Below, one piece after another: positions 42,298 to 51,729 of a stretch of 64,000 nt of DNA. How positions within the stretch are numbered: position 1 is the stretch's first letter; each line of letters begins with the position of its first letter. The notes beneath the pieces were generated by a model. It saw only the letters and a list, made by a program, of their open reading frames with translations. It was not told the origin of the DNA and searched no databases. The stretch covers positions 1,832,782-1,896,781 of the forward strand of contig CBDFKB010000008.1 in assembly GCA_965248715.1 (NCBI GenBank). Reading direction: 5' to 3'. The position numbers and the translations under genes are program-made. The DNA comes from CBDFKB01 sp965248715. Its GTDB lineage: Bacteria; Pseudomonadota; Alphaproteobacteria; Rhizobiales; Rhizobiaceae.

Positions 42298-42330
42298 ATC
42301 GTCAGCCGGTGCTATGTATCGGCTGACGAT
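42298..42330. terminator. Bidirectional terminator-like hairpin
   Basis: An 11-bp perfect stem (ATCGTCAGCCG with CGGCTGACGAT) and an 11-base loop between two convergent genes. It is followed by TTATT on the plus strand and preceded by an AT-rich TTAATTAG, so it could serve both genes. The minus-strand gene's stop codon directly abuts it. Confidence 0.7.
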
Positions 42331-43977
42331 TTATTGTTGCGCCGGGAACGATGCTTCGATCAACCCAGCTGCGTTGTAGCGATTGTCGAGCATGCCGTAT
42401 GTATTGCGCCAAAGCCCGCCAAGCCTGGTTTCGATAAACGCATCGGCAATTTCACCGCCGCGCACCTTGCGCAATTCCGCAGCCGCTGCGGTCAACGCTA
42501 ATTGTTCGACCAAAATCCGCGCCGATCCCTCGTCTTGAAGCGCCATTTCGGCGGCGGTGCGAATGACATCAACCAATTTCGTGGTGGTATGGCCGAGGCT
42601 GGTGCTCAAATCGTTGAGGACAATTTGCAGCAATTCCGGGCCCCTGGACATGACCCGCAATACGTCTAGGCACATGACATTGCCTGAACCCTCCCAGATC
42701 GCATTGACCGGCGCCTCGCGGTAATGGCGCGAAAGCGCGCCGTCATCAATGTAGCCATTGCCGCCAAGGCATTCCATCGCTTCATAAACAAAGGCCGGCG
42801 CGATTTTGCAGGTCCAGTATTTGACCACCGGGGTCATTAGCCGCGCCCAGGCCTGTTCGGCTGGATCGCTGGCCGCACGGTCGAATGACGTGGCAAGCCG
42901 CAACGAAAGCGCCGTGGTCGCCTCCACCTCCAGCGCCATGTCGGCCAGTACCCGGGTCATCAGCGGCTGGTCAATCAGTTTGCGGCCGAAGACTTCGCGG
43001 TGGCGGGCATGGTGCACTGCATCACCAAGCGCCGCACGCATGATGCCGGACGATGCAACTGCGCAGTCGAGCCTGGTCAGCGTGACCATTTCCAAAATGG
43101 TGCGCACCCCCTTGCCCGGTTCGCCGATCATGTGCGCCAGCGCGCCTTGAAACTCTACTTCCGATGACGCATTGGAACGGTTGCCGAGTTTGTCTTTCAG
43201 CCGCACAAATGACAGCGCGTTGCGGCTGCCGTCCGGCAATATTCGCGGCATCAGGAAGCAGCTTAGCCCCTCGCCGGTCTGCGCCAGCACCAAAAATCCG
43301 TCGCACATCGGTGCTGACATGAACCATTTATGGCCGACCAAACGCCACATGCCGTTGCCGTCGGGTTCGGCGGTGGTGGTATTGGCACGCACATCGGTGC
43401 CGCCCTGTTTTTCGGTCATACCCATGCCAATGGTGAGCCCGGATTTCGCCGCCGGCGGGCGCTGGCTCGAATCATAATTGCGGCTGCGGATCGGTTCCAG
43501 CCATTGGCCCAGCACCTGCGGCGCGGCATGGAGTGCTGCAACCGAAGCGTTGGTCATGGTGATCGGGCACAAATGACCGGTCTCGACCCCAGCGGATAAA
43601 TAAAACCGTGCCGCGCGGGCCAAATTGCGGACGCCGTGTTCGTTATTAACCTCTTCCCACACCGATGCGTGCAGGCCAATCGACACGCTCTTGCGCATCA
43701 GCGCATGGTAGGCTGGATGATACTCGACCAAATCGACCCGGGTGCCCTTGGCGTCGTGGGTTTTGAGCACCGGTGTGTAGAGGTTGGCGAGCCGCGCCAG
43801 TTCCTGCACCTCGCCTACTCCCGCCCAAGCACCGTGCGCGACCAAGCCTTGTTGGGTTTCCTGGGCCAGGCCAGCGGTCAGCATGCACAGCAGCGGATCG
43901 CCCAGATAGGCATTGTGTCCTGCCTTTGGCGGCGACTGGTTGGTCACCGTATGGGTAGCGAAATGGGAATCTGTCAT
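42331..43977 (-). CDS. AidB-like acyl-CoA dehydrogenase
   Basis: A 548-residue flavoprotein of the AidB branch of acyl-CoA dehydrogenases, which is longer than the roughly 390 residues of standard members. Markers: NAYLGDPLLCMLTAGLA, GIGMTEKQGGTDVRANTT (FAD/substrate loop), WFMSAPMCDGFLVLAQT, CLGGNGYIDDGALSRHYREAPVNAIWEGSGNVM (catalytic-site helix). E. coli AidB is induced in the adaptive response to alkylation; other members act in branched acyl-CoA metabolism. No alkylation-repair gene is adjacent. Confidence 0.9.
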   Translation of the reverse strand: MTDSHFATHTVTNQSPPKAGHNAYLGDPLLCMLTAGLAQETQQGLVAHGAWAGVGEVQELARLANLYTPVLKTHDAKGTRVDLVEYHPAYHALMRKSVSIGLHASVWEEVNNEHGVRNLARAARFYLSAGVETGHLCPITMTNASVAALHAAPQVLGQWLEPIRSRNYDSSQRPPAAKSGLTIGMGMTEKQGGTDVRANTTTAEPDGNGMWRLVGHKWFMSAPMCDGFLVLAQTGEGLSCFLMPRILPDGSRNALSFVRLKDKLGNRSNASSEVEFQGALAHMIGEPGKGVRTILEMVTLTRLDCAVASSGIMRAALGDAVHHARHREVFGRKLIDQPLMTRVLADMALEVEATTALSLRLATSFDRAASDPAEQAWARLMTPVVKYWTCKIAPAFVYEAMECLGGNGYIDDGALSRHYREAPVNAIWEGSGNVMCLDVLRVMSRGPELLQIVLNDLSTSLGHTTTKLVDVIRTAAEMALQDEGSARILVEQLALTAAAAELRKVRGGEIADAFIETRLGGLWRNTYGMLDNRYNAAGLIEASFPAQQ

Positions 43978-44280
43978 GGCTTATTATAGGGCCGGTTGCG
44001 GCGAATTCCATCTTAGGGTCTGTTGAGTTTCATGATTGTAGTGCCGGTTTGATCAAATTGCTCCAGTTTCGTGGCGGGAGAAGGAAGGACATGTTGGGCA
44101 TATTCGACCACGAGCGGCGCAAAGTTGGGCCAATCTGGACAAATCCGCCGGGGACGCGGCCGATTTGGCCCTATCCCTTTCTGGGTCGGCGGCAAGTTCG
44201 CTTCCATTGGTAGAAAAGCGTTTGAAAACCGCCAGACCTGCTTGCAGAGGTGGCGGGCGGGGCCTATAGCAGCGGTTTTA
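43978..44280. other. Intergenic region between divergent AidB-like and pyrB genes
   Basis: About 300 bases, presumably holding both promoters. The segment 44027-44105 resembles a diverged repeat R (CATGATTGTAGTGCCGG, AATTGCTCC, GGACATGTTGGGC), too weak to list as a copy. No operator is identifiable. Confidence 0.4.
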
Positions 44281-45237
44281 ATGGCTCCATCAAAATCCCC
44301 CCCATCTATGGCATTCAGCCACCGTCATCTACTCGGTATCGAGGATTTGTCGCCGCACGACATTGAGTACCTGCTCGACCGCGCCGACGAGGCGGTTGCG
44401 GTAAATCGCCAGGACGAAAAGAAAAAATCCACCCTGCGCGGGCGCACCCAGATCAATTTGTTTTTTGAGACCTCGACCCGCACCCAATCCTCGTTCGAAC
44501 TGGCAGGTAAACGGCTCGGCGCCGATGTCATGAATATGTCGGTCGCCTCGTCGTCGGTCAATAAGGGAGAGACCCTGATTGACACCGCGATGACGCTGAA
44601 CGCCATGCGACCCGACCTGTTGGTGGTCCGCCACCGTGCGGCAGGCGCTGTGGAGTTGTTGTCACAAAAGGTCAGTTGTTCGGTGATCAATGCCGGCGAC
44701 GGTGCCCATGAACACCCGACCCAGGCGCTTTTGGATGCCCTGACCATCCGCCGCGCACGCGGCCGGTTGGCCGGTCTGACTGTGGCGATTTGCGGCGACA
44801 TCTTGCATTCCAGGGTCGCGCGCTCCAACATCTTGCTGTTAAACGCCATGGGCGCGCGGGTGCGGCTGGTAGCTCCTTCCACCTTGCTGCCGGCCGATGC
44901 AACCAATCTCGGCGTGGAGGTGTTTAATGCCATGCCAAAGGGCTTGGCCGGGGTTGACGTAGTGATGATGCTACGATTGCAACGTGAACGCATGGCCGGT
45001 GCCCTGGTGCCTTCGGCACGGGAATATTTCCGCTTCTTCGGCCTCGACAAAAAAGCTTTGGCCAATGCGGCGCCGGATGCACTGGTCATGCATCCTGGTC
45101 CAATGAACCGGGGGGTTGAGATTTCAACCGCGATCGCCGACGGGCCACAAAGCGTGATCGAGCAGCAAGTCGAAATGGGCGTTGCGGTCAGAATGGCGGT
45201 CATCGAAGCGCTGGCAAGTAGCGGAGCGCGGTCATGA
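44281..45237 (+). CDS. pyrB: Aspartate carbamoyltransferase, catalytic chain
   Basis: A 318-residue transcarbamylase that makes N-carbamoyl-aspartate in pyrimidine synthesis. FFETSTRTQSSFELAGKRLGADVMN is the carbamoyl phosphate loop (STRT), GDGAHEHPTQALLDALTI the HPTQ motif, ICGDILHSRVARSN the hinge, and VMHPGPMNRGVEI the aspartate-domain PGP(L/M)NR motif. ATGs at 44281 and 44308 are both possible; neither has a strong ribosome site. It overlaps pyrC' by ATGA. In related bacteria this ATCase forms a complex with the inactive DHOase-like protein encoded next. Confidence 0.95.
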   Translation: MAPSKSPPSMAFSHRHLLGIEDLSPHDIEYLLDRADEAVAVNRQDEKKKSTLRGRTQINLFFETSTRTQSSFELAGKRLGADVMNMSVASSSVNKGETLIDTAMTLNAMRPDLLVVRHRAAGAVELLSQKVSCSVINAGDGAHEHPTQALLDALTIRRARGRLAGLTVAICGDILHSRVARSNILLLNAMGARVRLVAPSTLLPADATNLGVEVFNAMPKGLAGVDVVMMLRLQRERMAGALVPSAREYFRFFGLDKKALANAAPDALVMHPGPMNRGVEISTAIADGPQSVIEQQVEMGVAVRMAVIEALASSGARS

Positions 45238-46535
45238 GTGGTGTGGTCCTTATTCGCAACGCACATTTGGTCGACCCGTCGCAAAATATTGATCAGCGCG
45301 CCTCGATCCTGATCGAAGATGGCGTGATTTGCGATATCGACACCGCCGGCGAACCGGGCACGCCTGACGGGGCAACGCTTATTGTGGCCGATGATCTGCA
45401 TGCTGCGCCTGGCCTGATCGACGCCCGGGTCTTTACCGGCGAACCGGGCAGCGAGCATCGTGAAACCATCGCCTCGGCAAGTGCCGCGGCCGCGGCTGGC
45501 GGGGTTACCGGTTTCGTGATGATGCCGCAAACCGACCCGGTGATCGATGATGTGGCTTTGGTCGACTTTGTGCGTCGCGAGGCGGCGGAAAACGCCATTG
45601 TGCGGGTCCACCCGAGTGCGGCGGTAACTAAGGGTCTAGCCGGCAGCGAATTGTCGGAAATTGGCCTAATGGCCGGAGCTGGCGCGGTGATGATTTCCGA
45701 AGGCCGCAAAACCTTGCGTAGCAGCTTGCTGGTGCGCCGCGCGATGAGCTATGCGCGCGATTTCGGCGTGCGCGTCGCACTCGAAACCCAGGACCCGGAT
45801 CTGGCCGCTAATGGTGTAATGAACGAAGGCCTGACCGCGACCCGCCTCGGCCTGCCCGGCATACCGAGGGAAGCCGAAACCATTGTGTTGGAACGGGATC
45901 TCAGGCTGGCGAAACTGTCCGGCGGTCTTTACCACGCAGCCCAGGTTTCCACCTCCAGTTCGGTCGAAGCGCTTGGCCGGTTTAAGAACGACAGTCCGCA
46001 GATTACCGCCGGGGTATCGATCAACCACCTGTCGCTCAACGAAAACGACATCGGCCGCTACCGCACCTTCTTTCGCATGTCACCACCGTTGCGCAGCGAA
46101 GATGACCGCCAGGCGGTGATCGAAGGCCTGGCGAACGGCACCATCGACATCATCGTTTCCAGCCACGACCCCCATGACGTGGACACCAAGCGCCTTCCTT
46201 TCGCGGAAGCAGCAGCCGGCGGGATCGGTCTCGAAACCCTGCTCAGCGCAGCGCTCAGGCTCCATCACGATGGTCTGGTTCCGCTTGGCCGGTTGATCGA
46301 CGCCTTGTCATGCCGGCCCGCCAAATTGTTTGGTCTGACCGGTGGCACACTGAAAAAAGGCGTCGCGGCCGATCTAGTGCTGTTCGATACCGGTTATCCA
46401 TGGATCGTGCGGGAACAATCGATCCGTTCGCGGTCCAAAAACACCCCATTCGAAGGCAGCCGCTTTTCCGGCAAGGTAATGCGAACCATGGTTGCAGGAC
46501 ACACTGTGTTCGCCCATGATGAGAACGCCGAGTGA
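45234..46535 (+). CDS. Dihydroorotase-like protein lacking the first metal motif (PyrC'/PyrX type)
   Basis: A 433-residue amidohydrolase-fold protein. The usual DxHxH-R-PG motif after strand 1 reads LIDARVFTGEPGSEHRETIASA, so both histidine ligands are absent. The later region NHLSLNEND and SSHDPHDVDTKRLPFAEA is kept in outline. This is the standard form in alphaproteobacterial pyrB-linked genes. By analogy with Pseudomonas PyrC' it is likely a structural partner of PyrB, with the true dihydroorotase encoded elsewhere. It overlaps pyrB by ATGA and is followed by plsY. Confidence 0.9.
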   Translation: MSGVVLIRNAHLVDPSQNIDQRASILIEDGVICDIDTAGEPGTPDGATLIVADDLHAAPGLIDARVFTGEPGSEHRETIASASAAAAAGGVTGFVMMPQTDPVIDDVALVDFVRREAAENAIVRVHPSAAVTKGLAGSELSEIGLMAGAGAVMISEGRKTLRSSLLVRRAMSYARDFGVRVALETQDPDLAANGVMNEGLTATRLGLPGIPREAETIVLERDLRLAKLSGGLYHAAQVSTSSSVEALGRFKNDSPQITAGVSINHLSLNENDIGRYRTFFRMSPPLRSEDDRQAVIEGLANGTIDIIVSSHDPHDVDTKRLPFAEAAAGGIGLETLLSAALRLHHDGLVPLGRLIDALSCRPAKLFGLTGGTLKKGVAADLVLFDTGYPWIVREQSIRSRSKNTPFEGSRFSGKVMRTMVAGHTVFAHDENAE

Positions 46536-46557
46536 TCTAATTCCCGGAGCCGTGCCT

Positions 46558-47211
46558 ATGCCTGATCCAATCAGTTGGAGCATCGCCCTGCCCTGGCTCT
46601 TGGCGGCGCTGTTGCTCGGCTATTTGTTAGGCTCGATCCCGTTCGGCCTGATCTTGACCAAACTAGCCGGCAAAGGCGATGTACGCGAAATCGGTTCCGG
46701 CAATATCGGCGCCACCAATGTGCTTAGAACCGGTTCGAAAGCCCTTGCGGCAGCCACTCTTGCTGGCGATCTGGCCAAGGGCGCGCTTGCGGTCCTACTT
46801 GCCGCTCGCTTTGGCCCCGACCCGGCGCTCGCCGCCGGTTTTGGGGCATTTCTTGGCCATTGTTTCCCGGTCTGGTTAAAGTTTCGTGGTGGCAAGGGGG
46901 TGGCGACTTTTCTTGGCATCGCGCTAGCGTTCGCAGTTTCGCTCGCAGCAGTATTTGCGGTGATCTGGTTGGTGGTGGCAACAGTCACCCGGTATTCGTC
47001 GCTTGCCTCGTTGTTGGCCTCGCTCGCCACCACCGTGGCATTTTTTGGTTTTGGCTATCCGCAAGTCGGTGAGTTATTCGTGGTGCTAACTGCGATCATG
47101 TGGGTCAAGCACCGGCAAAACATTTTCCGGCTAATCAAGCGCGAGGAAAGCGCGATCAATTTCGGTGGCGCAAAGCCGAGTGTGAGCGAGGATGGGAAAC
47201 TCCCCGATTGA
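46558..47211 (+). CDS. plsY: Glycerol-3-phosphate acyltransferase PlsY
   Basis: A 217-residue inner-membrane enzyme transferring an acyl group from acyl phosphate to glycerol-3-phosphate, the first step of phospholipid synthesis. All three PlsY motifs are present: GSIPFGLILTK with GDVREIGSGNIGATNVLR, GHCFPVWLKFRGGKGVAT, and MWVKHRQNIFRL. GGAG lies 10 bases before the ATG at 46558; an upstream in-frame start inside pyrC' (46492) is less likely. It starts 22 bases after pyrC', a common alphaproteobacterial order. Confidence 0.95.
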   Translation: MPDPISWSIALPWLLAALLLGYLLGSIPFGLILTKLAGKGDVREIGSGNIGATNVLRTGSKALAAATLAGDLAKGALAVLLAARFGPDPALAAGFGAFLGHCFPVWLKFRGGKGVATFLGIALAFAVSLAAVFAVIWLVVATVTRYSSLASLLASLATTVAFFGFGYPQVGELFVVLTAIMWVKHRQNIFRLIKREESAINFGGAKPSVSEDGKLPD

Positions 47212-47228
47212 GCGGTTCCAAAAACCGC

Positions 47229-47258
47229 CCGCCACAACCATAATTGTCCACAGGCCAT
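47229..47258 (-). repeat. Dispersed repeat R, short copy 3
   Basis: The 30-base segment CCACAACCATAATTG-CCACAGGCC matches the end of repeat R copy 2 (14936-14961) with few changes. It lies between the convergent plsY and cysH genes. Confidence 0.55.
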
Positions 47259-47274
47259 AGAGGGCGTTGACCAG

Positions 47275-48039
47275 TTAGGCGGCCTTCGGGTCAGCGGCCG
47301 GGCGCACTTTGCCGTTGGCAATATGAATACCGCATTCAGTCTTTTCCGATCCGCGCCAGCGCCCGGTCCGCGCATGGTCTCCGGGCGTTACCATAGATGT
47401 GCATGGCGCACAGCCGATTGACTGAAATCCGCGAGAAATCAGCGGGTGTTTCGGTAATTTGTGCCGTCCCATATAAGCCGCCACCTCATCCGCACTCCAG
47501 CCGGCCAGCGGGTTGATCTTGACCGCAACGCCATCGGCTTCGATCTTCGGCAATTGGCTGCGGGTCACCGCCTGGAAACGCTTGCGCCCGGTGATCCATG
47601 CGGCGAACCCGGCGAGCTCCAGTTTCAACGGCACCACCTTGCGAAGATCACAGCAGCCTTCGGCGTCGCGGTGCCACAAATCACCAGTTGGGTCCTGGTG
47701 TGCCACATCGGCTGGTGCCGGCCGCAACACCCGCACATCACTCAATCCAAGCCGGTCAACCAGTAAATCACGATAGGCGATGGTTTCCGGGAACAGTTTA
47801 CCGGTGTTAAGAAACAGCACCGGGGTCGCCGGTTCGATCGTCGATACCAAGTGCAACAGCACCGCTGATTCCGCGCCGAATGACGAAGAAATCCCGATTT
47901 CACCCGGGAATTCACGTTCGATCATCGCCTGCAGCAATTGCCGCCCGTCGAGATCGCCATAACGGGCAACAAGATCGCCGATGTTGGTTTTGCTATTCGG
48001 TTGGGCGAGCGCGAGATCGGCACCGATGGTAGGCAACAT
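47275..48039 (-). CDS. cysH: Adenylylsulfate (APS)-type reductase
   Basis: A 254-residue thioredoxin-dependent assimilatory reductase giving sulfite. ISSSFGAESAVLLHLV is the PP-loop, ITGRKRFQAVTRSQLP contacts substrate. The two Cys pairs GCCDLRK and GCAPCT can bind a 4Fe-4S cluster, which marks the APS- rather than PAPS-using form, and TECGIH holds the catalytic Cys. The ATG at 48039 is chosen by homology. No other cys gene is adjacent. Confidence 0.92.
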   Translation of the reverse strand: MLPTIGADLALAQPNSKTNIGDLVARYGDLDGRQLLQAMIEREFPGEIGISSSFGAESAVLLHLVSTIEPATPVLFLNTGKLFPETIAYRDLLVDRLGLSDVRVLRPAPADVAHQDPTGDLWHRDAEGCCDLRKVVPLKLELAGFAAWITGRKRFQAVTRSQLPKIEADGVAVKINPLAGWSADEVAAYMGRHKLPKHPLISRGFQSIGCAPCTSMVTPGDHARTGRWRGSEKTECGIHIANGKVRPAADPKAA

Positions 48040-48283
48040 GACAATTTCGCTCCGCAACCCAATTTGAAAACGAATCAGCCGAACCAAATTCGGGCCAGCG
48101 CCGGCTTTCCGCTAACATTCAAGGAATATGTGAGAATGTCATGCTACTGGAATTCAACTTGTATCAATATATTAGAAATAAATTCTACAAATTATGCAGA
48201 CCTCAGAACTCGTGCGTGTGCATTGAAACCGACATCGCCGCACGCTAACAAGCGGCACCGCTCACAACCTTCCGGTGATTAAC

Positions 48284-48802
48284 ATGTCCGATGCTGCCAA
48301 CAAGGCCTTCCCGGTTTCCTGGGACCAATTCCACCGCGACTGCAAGGCGCTGGCCTGGCGTCTATCGGGTATTGCCGAAACAAATGGCGGCTGGGATGCA
48401 ATCGTATCGATCACCCGTGGTGGCCTGGTGCCAGCGGCAATTATTGCCCGCGAACTTGGTATCCGCAAAATCGAGACCATCTGCATCGCCTCCTATCACG
48501 AGTACAAAGATCAGGGGGACCTGGAGATCATCAAATCGGTTTCGGCGGACCTGATCGCCCAATCGGGGGATGGCGGCACGAAAATACTGGTGATCGACGA
48601 TTTGACCGACACTGGCAAGACCGCGATGGTGGTGCGTGAAATATTGCCCAAAGCGCATCTGGCTACTGTCTACGCCAAGCCGTTGGGTCAGCCGACCGCC
48701 GATACTTTTGTCACCGAAGTCTCCCAGGATACCTGGATCTATTTTCCCTGGGACATGGACCTGGCCTACGTAGCACCGATATCGGGCCAGCGCGACGGAT
48801 AG
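48284..48802 (+). CDS. gpt: Xanthine phosphoribosyltransferase
   Basis: A 172-residue type I phosphoribosyltransferase for xanthine/guanine salvage. WDQFHRDCKALAWRL is the typical start, IVSITRGGLVPAAIIARELGIR binds the base side, and ILVIDDLTDTGKTAMVV is the PRPP-binding loop (DDLTDTG). WIYFPWDMD is the family C-terminal base-binding region. An in-frame ATG lies 3 codons upstream. The AT-rich stretch 48115-48230 before it probably holds the promoter. Confidence 0.95.
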   Translation: MSDAANKAFPVSWDQFHRDCKALAWRLSGIAETNGGWDAIVSITRGGLVPAAIIARELGIRKIETICIASYHEYKDQGDLEIIKSVSADLIAQSGDGGTKILVIDDLTDTGKTAMVVREILPKAHLATVYAKPLGQPTADTFVTEVSQDTWIYFPWDMDLAYVAPISGQRDG

Positions 48803-48865
48803 CTACTGTTTGCCCTTGCGCGCGCCCTACTCCACGCCCCAGCAAAAAACGAACTGCTCCAGACC

Positions 48866-50068
48866 TTGCCCAACGCCAGTTTGATCATCGTACTCGTCAC
48901 CGTCATGATCAACATGATCGGGGTTGGTTTGATGTGGCCTATCCTGCCGATCCTGGTCCAGGAATTAACCGGCGGGTCGGTGGCCGAGATTGCCGCGCTT
49001 TACGGGGTGACTGCGGTAGTGTTTTCCGGCATGCAGTTCCTGTTTGCTCCACTTATGGGCGCGCTTTCCGACCGCTATGGCCGCAAGCCGGTTATGTTAA
49101 TCGCATTGGCGGCGCTTGGTATGGACAATATCCTGCTCGCCTTTGCACCGACCATCGGCTGGATGATTTTCGCCCGTGCAATGGGCGGTGGGTTTGCCGC
49201 CACTTTCTCGATTGCTAACGCCTATGTCGCCGACGTGACCGAACCCGACAAACGGGCCGCCGGCTTCGGGCTGATCGGCGCCGCATTCGGTGTCGGATTT
49301 ATCATCGGACCGCTGATTGGCGGCGTGCTGGGCGAAATCGATATCCGCTATCCGTTCTTTTTCGCCGCCGCGCTGTCGTTCATCAACGTCTTGGTCGGCC
49401 TGAGGTTTTTGAAAGAAACCCTGCCACCGGAGAAACGCGAGGCCAACAATTTGTGGCACGCCAATCCGTTCAGCACCATCGGCTGGATTTTCTCCCGAAA
49501 GGGATTGGCGATTTTGGCTGCGATCATTTTCTTTGCCAACATCATGCAGCGTGGCCTGGAGGCCATGTGGGTGCTGTTTACGCAAATCCAATATGGCTGG
49601 GGCATTCGCGAGGCCGGCTATTCGTTGGCGGTGGTCGGCATTTCGTTTTTTGTGGTTCAAGGCATCTTGGTTGGGCGCGTGGTGGGCTGGTTGGGCGAGG
49701 TGCGAACCATGATCATCGGATTTTGCCTGAGTGCCGCGATGTATTTAGTGCTCGCTTTCAACCCTTATGGCTGGCTCGCCTATTGCGGCATCATTCCCCA
49801 TGTGCTCGGCATTGGCTGCGCGGTGCCGGCACTACAGGCGCTCGCCTCCAAACAGGTCGAGCAGTCGCAACAAGGCTATTTGCAAGGATCATTTACCGGG
49901 CTGGCCGGGCTGTCGGCAATCATTGGCCCGGCGGCCTCCACGGCAACCTTGTCCTTGTTCACCAGCACAGCCGTGCCGATCTATTTTCCAGGTGCGTTTT
50001 TCCTATTTGGTTCGGTTATGCTGTTGGTCTGCGCAACCATGAGCAGCCAAGCTCGCCAACCGGCCTAG
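48866..50068 (+). CDS. TetA-like MFS efflux transporter
   Basis: A 400-residue, twelve-helix protein of the drug:H+ antiporter-1 (TCR/Tet) group. Motif A after TM2 is APLMGALSDRYGRKPVMLIAL; motif C near TM5 is GLIGAAFGVGFIIGPLIGGVLGE. The closest familiar proteins are tetracycline/multidrug exporters; the substrate cannot be inferred and resistance should not be assumed. The start is uncertain: a TTG at 48866 or an ATG about 15 codons later. It lies 63 bases after gpt. Confidence 0.85.
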   Translation: MPNASLIIVLVTVMINMIGVGLMWPILPILVQELTGGSVAEIAALYGVTAVVFSGMQFLFAPLMGALSDRYGRKPVMLIALAALGMDNILLAFAPTIGWMIFARAMGGGFAATFSIANAYVADVTEPDKRAAGFGLIGAAFGVGFIIGPLIGGVLGEIDIRYPFFFAAALSFINVLVGLRFLKETLPPEKREANNLWHANPFSTIGWIFSRKGLAILAAIIFFANIMQRGLEAMWVLFTQIQYGWGIREAGYSLAVVGISFFVVQGILVGRVVGWLGEVRTMIIGFCLSAAMYLVLAFNPYGWLAYCGIIPHVLGIGCAVPALQALASKQVEQSQQGYLQGSFTGLAGLSAIIGPAASTATLSLFTSTAVPIYFPGAFFLFGSVMLLVCATMSSQARQPA

Positions 50069-50095
50069 CCATAACCAGTCAACATTTTTGCTTAG

Positions 50096-51574
50096 TCATA
50101 CCCCGGCGGCAGCTGGCCGGCTCCAGACCTTGATCGGCACTTTAGTGCCATCCTCGACCTCATAGAATGCTTCGCTGATTGCGCCATGCTTGCCTAATGT
50201 GATCATGGCAAAACCGTTGCGCACCCGGTTGGAAACATCGCTTGGCGAAGAGATCCGGGTCTGCGGATAATAGTCGATATGCGGTACGTCCTTTAGCCCC
50301 CAAGCATTGCCATAGGGGATTGCACCATGACCAACACAACGCAATTTGGCGCCTTGTGCCAACGGCAAGTCGTCGCCATAAACAATGCCGTTGTGGATGT
50401 GGCCCCAGTACCAATAGTCGGGCACATCGCCAAACGCTGCTTTCATCTGCGCCCAATAATCTTCGACCCGCTCGCGGCCATCATAATTGACCCCATTGTG
50501 ATGGGTCATGGCGATAATCTTTTTGCCCCGCCGCTCTCCATAATGGCGCTTGACCCAATTGACCTGAACGCTGGCCATGCCGCCTAGGTCACCGCCCAAG
50601 AACAGGTCATGCGGCGATGAATAATAGGCAGAATCCAGGCCGACAATGGCCCAGTCTCCGAATTCGGCTGCAAAAAAACTTGCCTTGCGTTGGGCCCAAA
50701 ACGGGGTGCGGCGTTGCTTGAGCGCTACCCCGAAATAACCGTTGGCGCCATCATACATCTCGTGGTTGGAGTTGAGGGTGAACGAAGTTTTAGCCCTGTC
50801 GTTGCCGCCGGAACGCCGTGCCGGCCATTTGTCCATCAGGTGATTGTCTTCTTCACCCAGCGCACGGACAAAACCTTCGGTGCCGGCATAATAAACGTCG
50901 CCCAAATGAACAATGTAGTCCGGATCAAGGGTCTCGATCGCCGCCATGACGGCGAGCGCTGGTCCGCCGGCATGGCCATATTCACCGGTGCCCCAGTCAC
51001 CAAGAATGGCAATCTTGCAATGTTTGCCGTCGGCCGCCGTGAGCTGGACTGGCTTTGCCGGGGTGTTGTTGAATGGAAAAATCTTTTCGGGGAAAACCCG
51101 ATAATAGAAAAAGTACACCATGCAGAACAGCCAGCCGGTATCCAGCAATTCGTATTTACTGGTTCCAGCCAGCGAACCGTCTTCGGTAACTAGCCCCGCG
51201 GTGGCTGCAATCTTCAATATTTCGTCGAATTCCGCGCCGGTAATTTGCGACGCCGGCAGCGGCTTTCCTTCGATTAGGTTCAACACCTTGACGATCACTT
51301 CGACTGCCGGTTCCATCAGCAATGGCGGGTGATTAAGCCAATGCAGGATCGGGCCGAATTCCAACGATCCGCCGGTGGTATTGGGATGGGACGCCGATGT
51401 CACCTTGACGTTTGCGGCCCGTCGCGAGTTTTCAAAGGCCTCGATCAAAAGATTTTCCGAGGCAATCAGCTTGGCGTAGAATTTGCCGCGCATTGACGCC
51501 AGGTGCCCAGTCGGTGCCCGTTCCAGGCGTTCTTCCAATTCTTTGGCAATCCGGCTCCACAATTTGTAATGCAT
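50096..51574 (-). CDS. Calcineurin-like metallophosphoesterase
   Basis: A 492-residue protein. The N-terminal 190 residues are helical with no recognised domain. The C-terminal phosphoesterase has the five metal blocks: ILGDWGTG (about 200), IVHLGDVYYAGT, TLNSNHEMYDGANGYFG, IAMTHHNGVNYDG and YWYWGHIHNGIVYG, as in purple acid phosphatase-type enzymes. There is no signal peptide, so it is probably cytoplasmic. Substrate unknown. The large N-terminal part may be a binding domain or a partner interface. Confidence 0.85.
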   Translation of the reverse strand: MHYKLWSRIAKELEERLERAPTGHLASMRGKFYAKLIASENLLIEAFENSRRAANVKVTSASHPNTTGGSLEFGPILHWLNHPPLLMEPAVEVIVKVLNLIEGKPLPASQITGAEFDEILKIAATAGLVTEDGSLAGTSKYELLDTGWLFCMVYFFYYRVFPEKIFPFNNTPAKPVQLTAADGKHCKIAILGDWGTGEYGHAGGPALAVMAAIETLDPDYIVHLGDVYYAGTEGFVRALGEEDNHLMDKWPARRSGGNDRAKTSFTLNSNHEMYDGANGYFGVALKQRRTPFWAQRKASFFAAEFGDWAIVGLDSAYYSSPHDLFLGGDLGGMASVQVNWVKRHYGERRGKKIIAMTHHNGVNYDGRERVEDYWAQMKAAFGDVPDYWYWGHIHNGIVYGDDLPLAQGAKLRCVGHGAIPYGNAWGLKDVPHIDYYPQTRISSPSDVSNRVRNGFAMITLGKHGAISEAFYEVEDGTKVPIKVWSRPAAAGV

Positions 51575-51595
51575 GGTGAGTATCCTTAACGCCGC

Positions 51596-51729
51596 CTAGT
51601 GGATCGGCCGAAACATTTGAGTCCGTCTTTGTTGCACTCCGATTATGTATAATGCACTCAAATGTTTCGATAAGTTGATCCAGCAGCGAAAAAAACTAGG
51701 GGATCGATTTGTTGGAATCGAACCACTAG
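51596..51729. repeat. CTAGTGG palindrome, copy 2
   Basis: Bounded by CTAGTGG and CCACTAG; inside, CGAAACATTTGAGT pairs with ACTCAAATGTTTCG around a TTGCAC-rich centre. The right end GTTGGAATCGAACCACTAG matches the end of copy 1 at 7873-7949. Confidence 0.7.
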
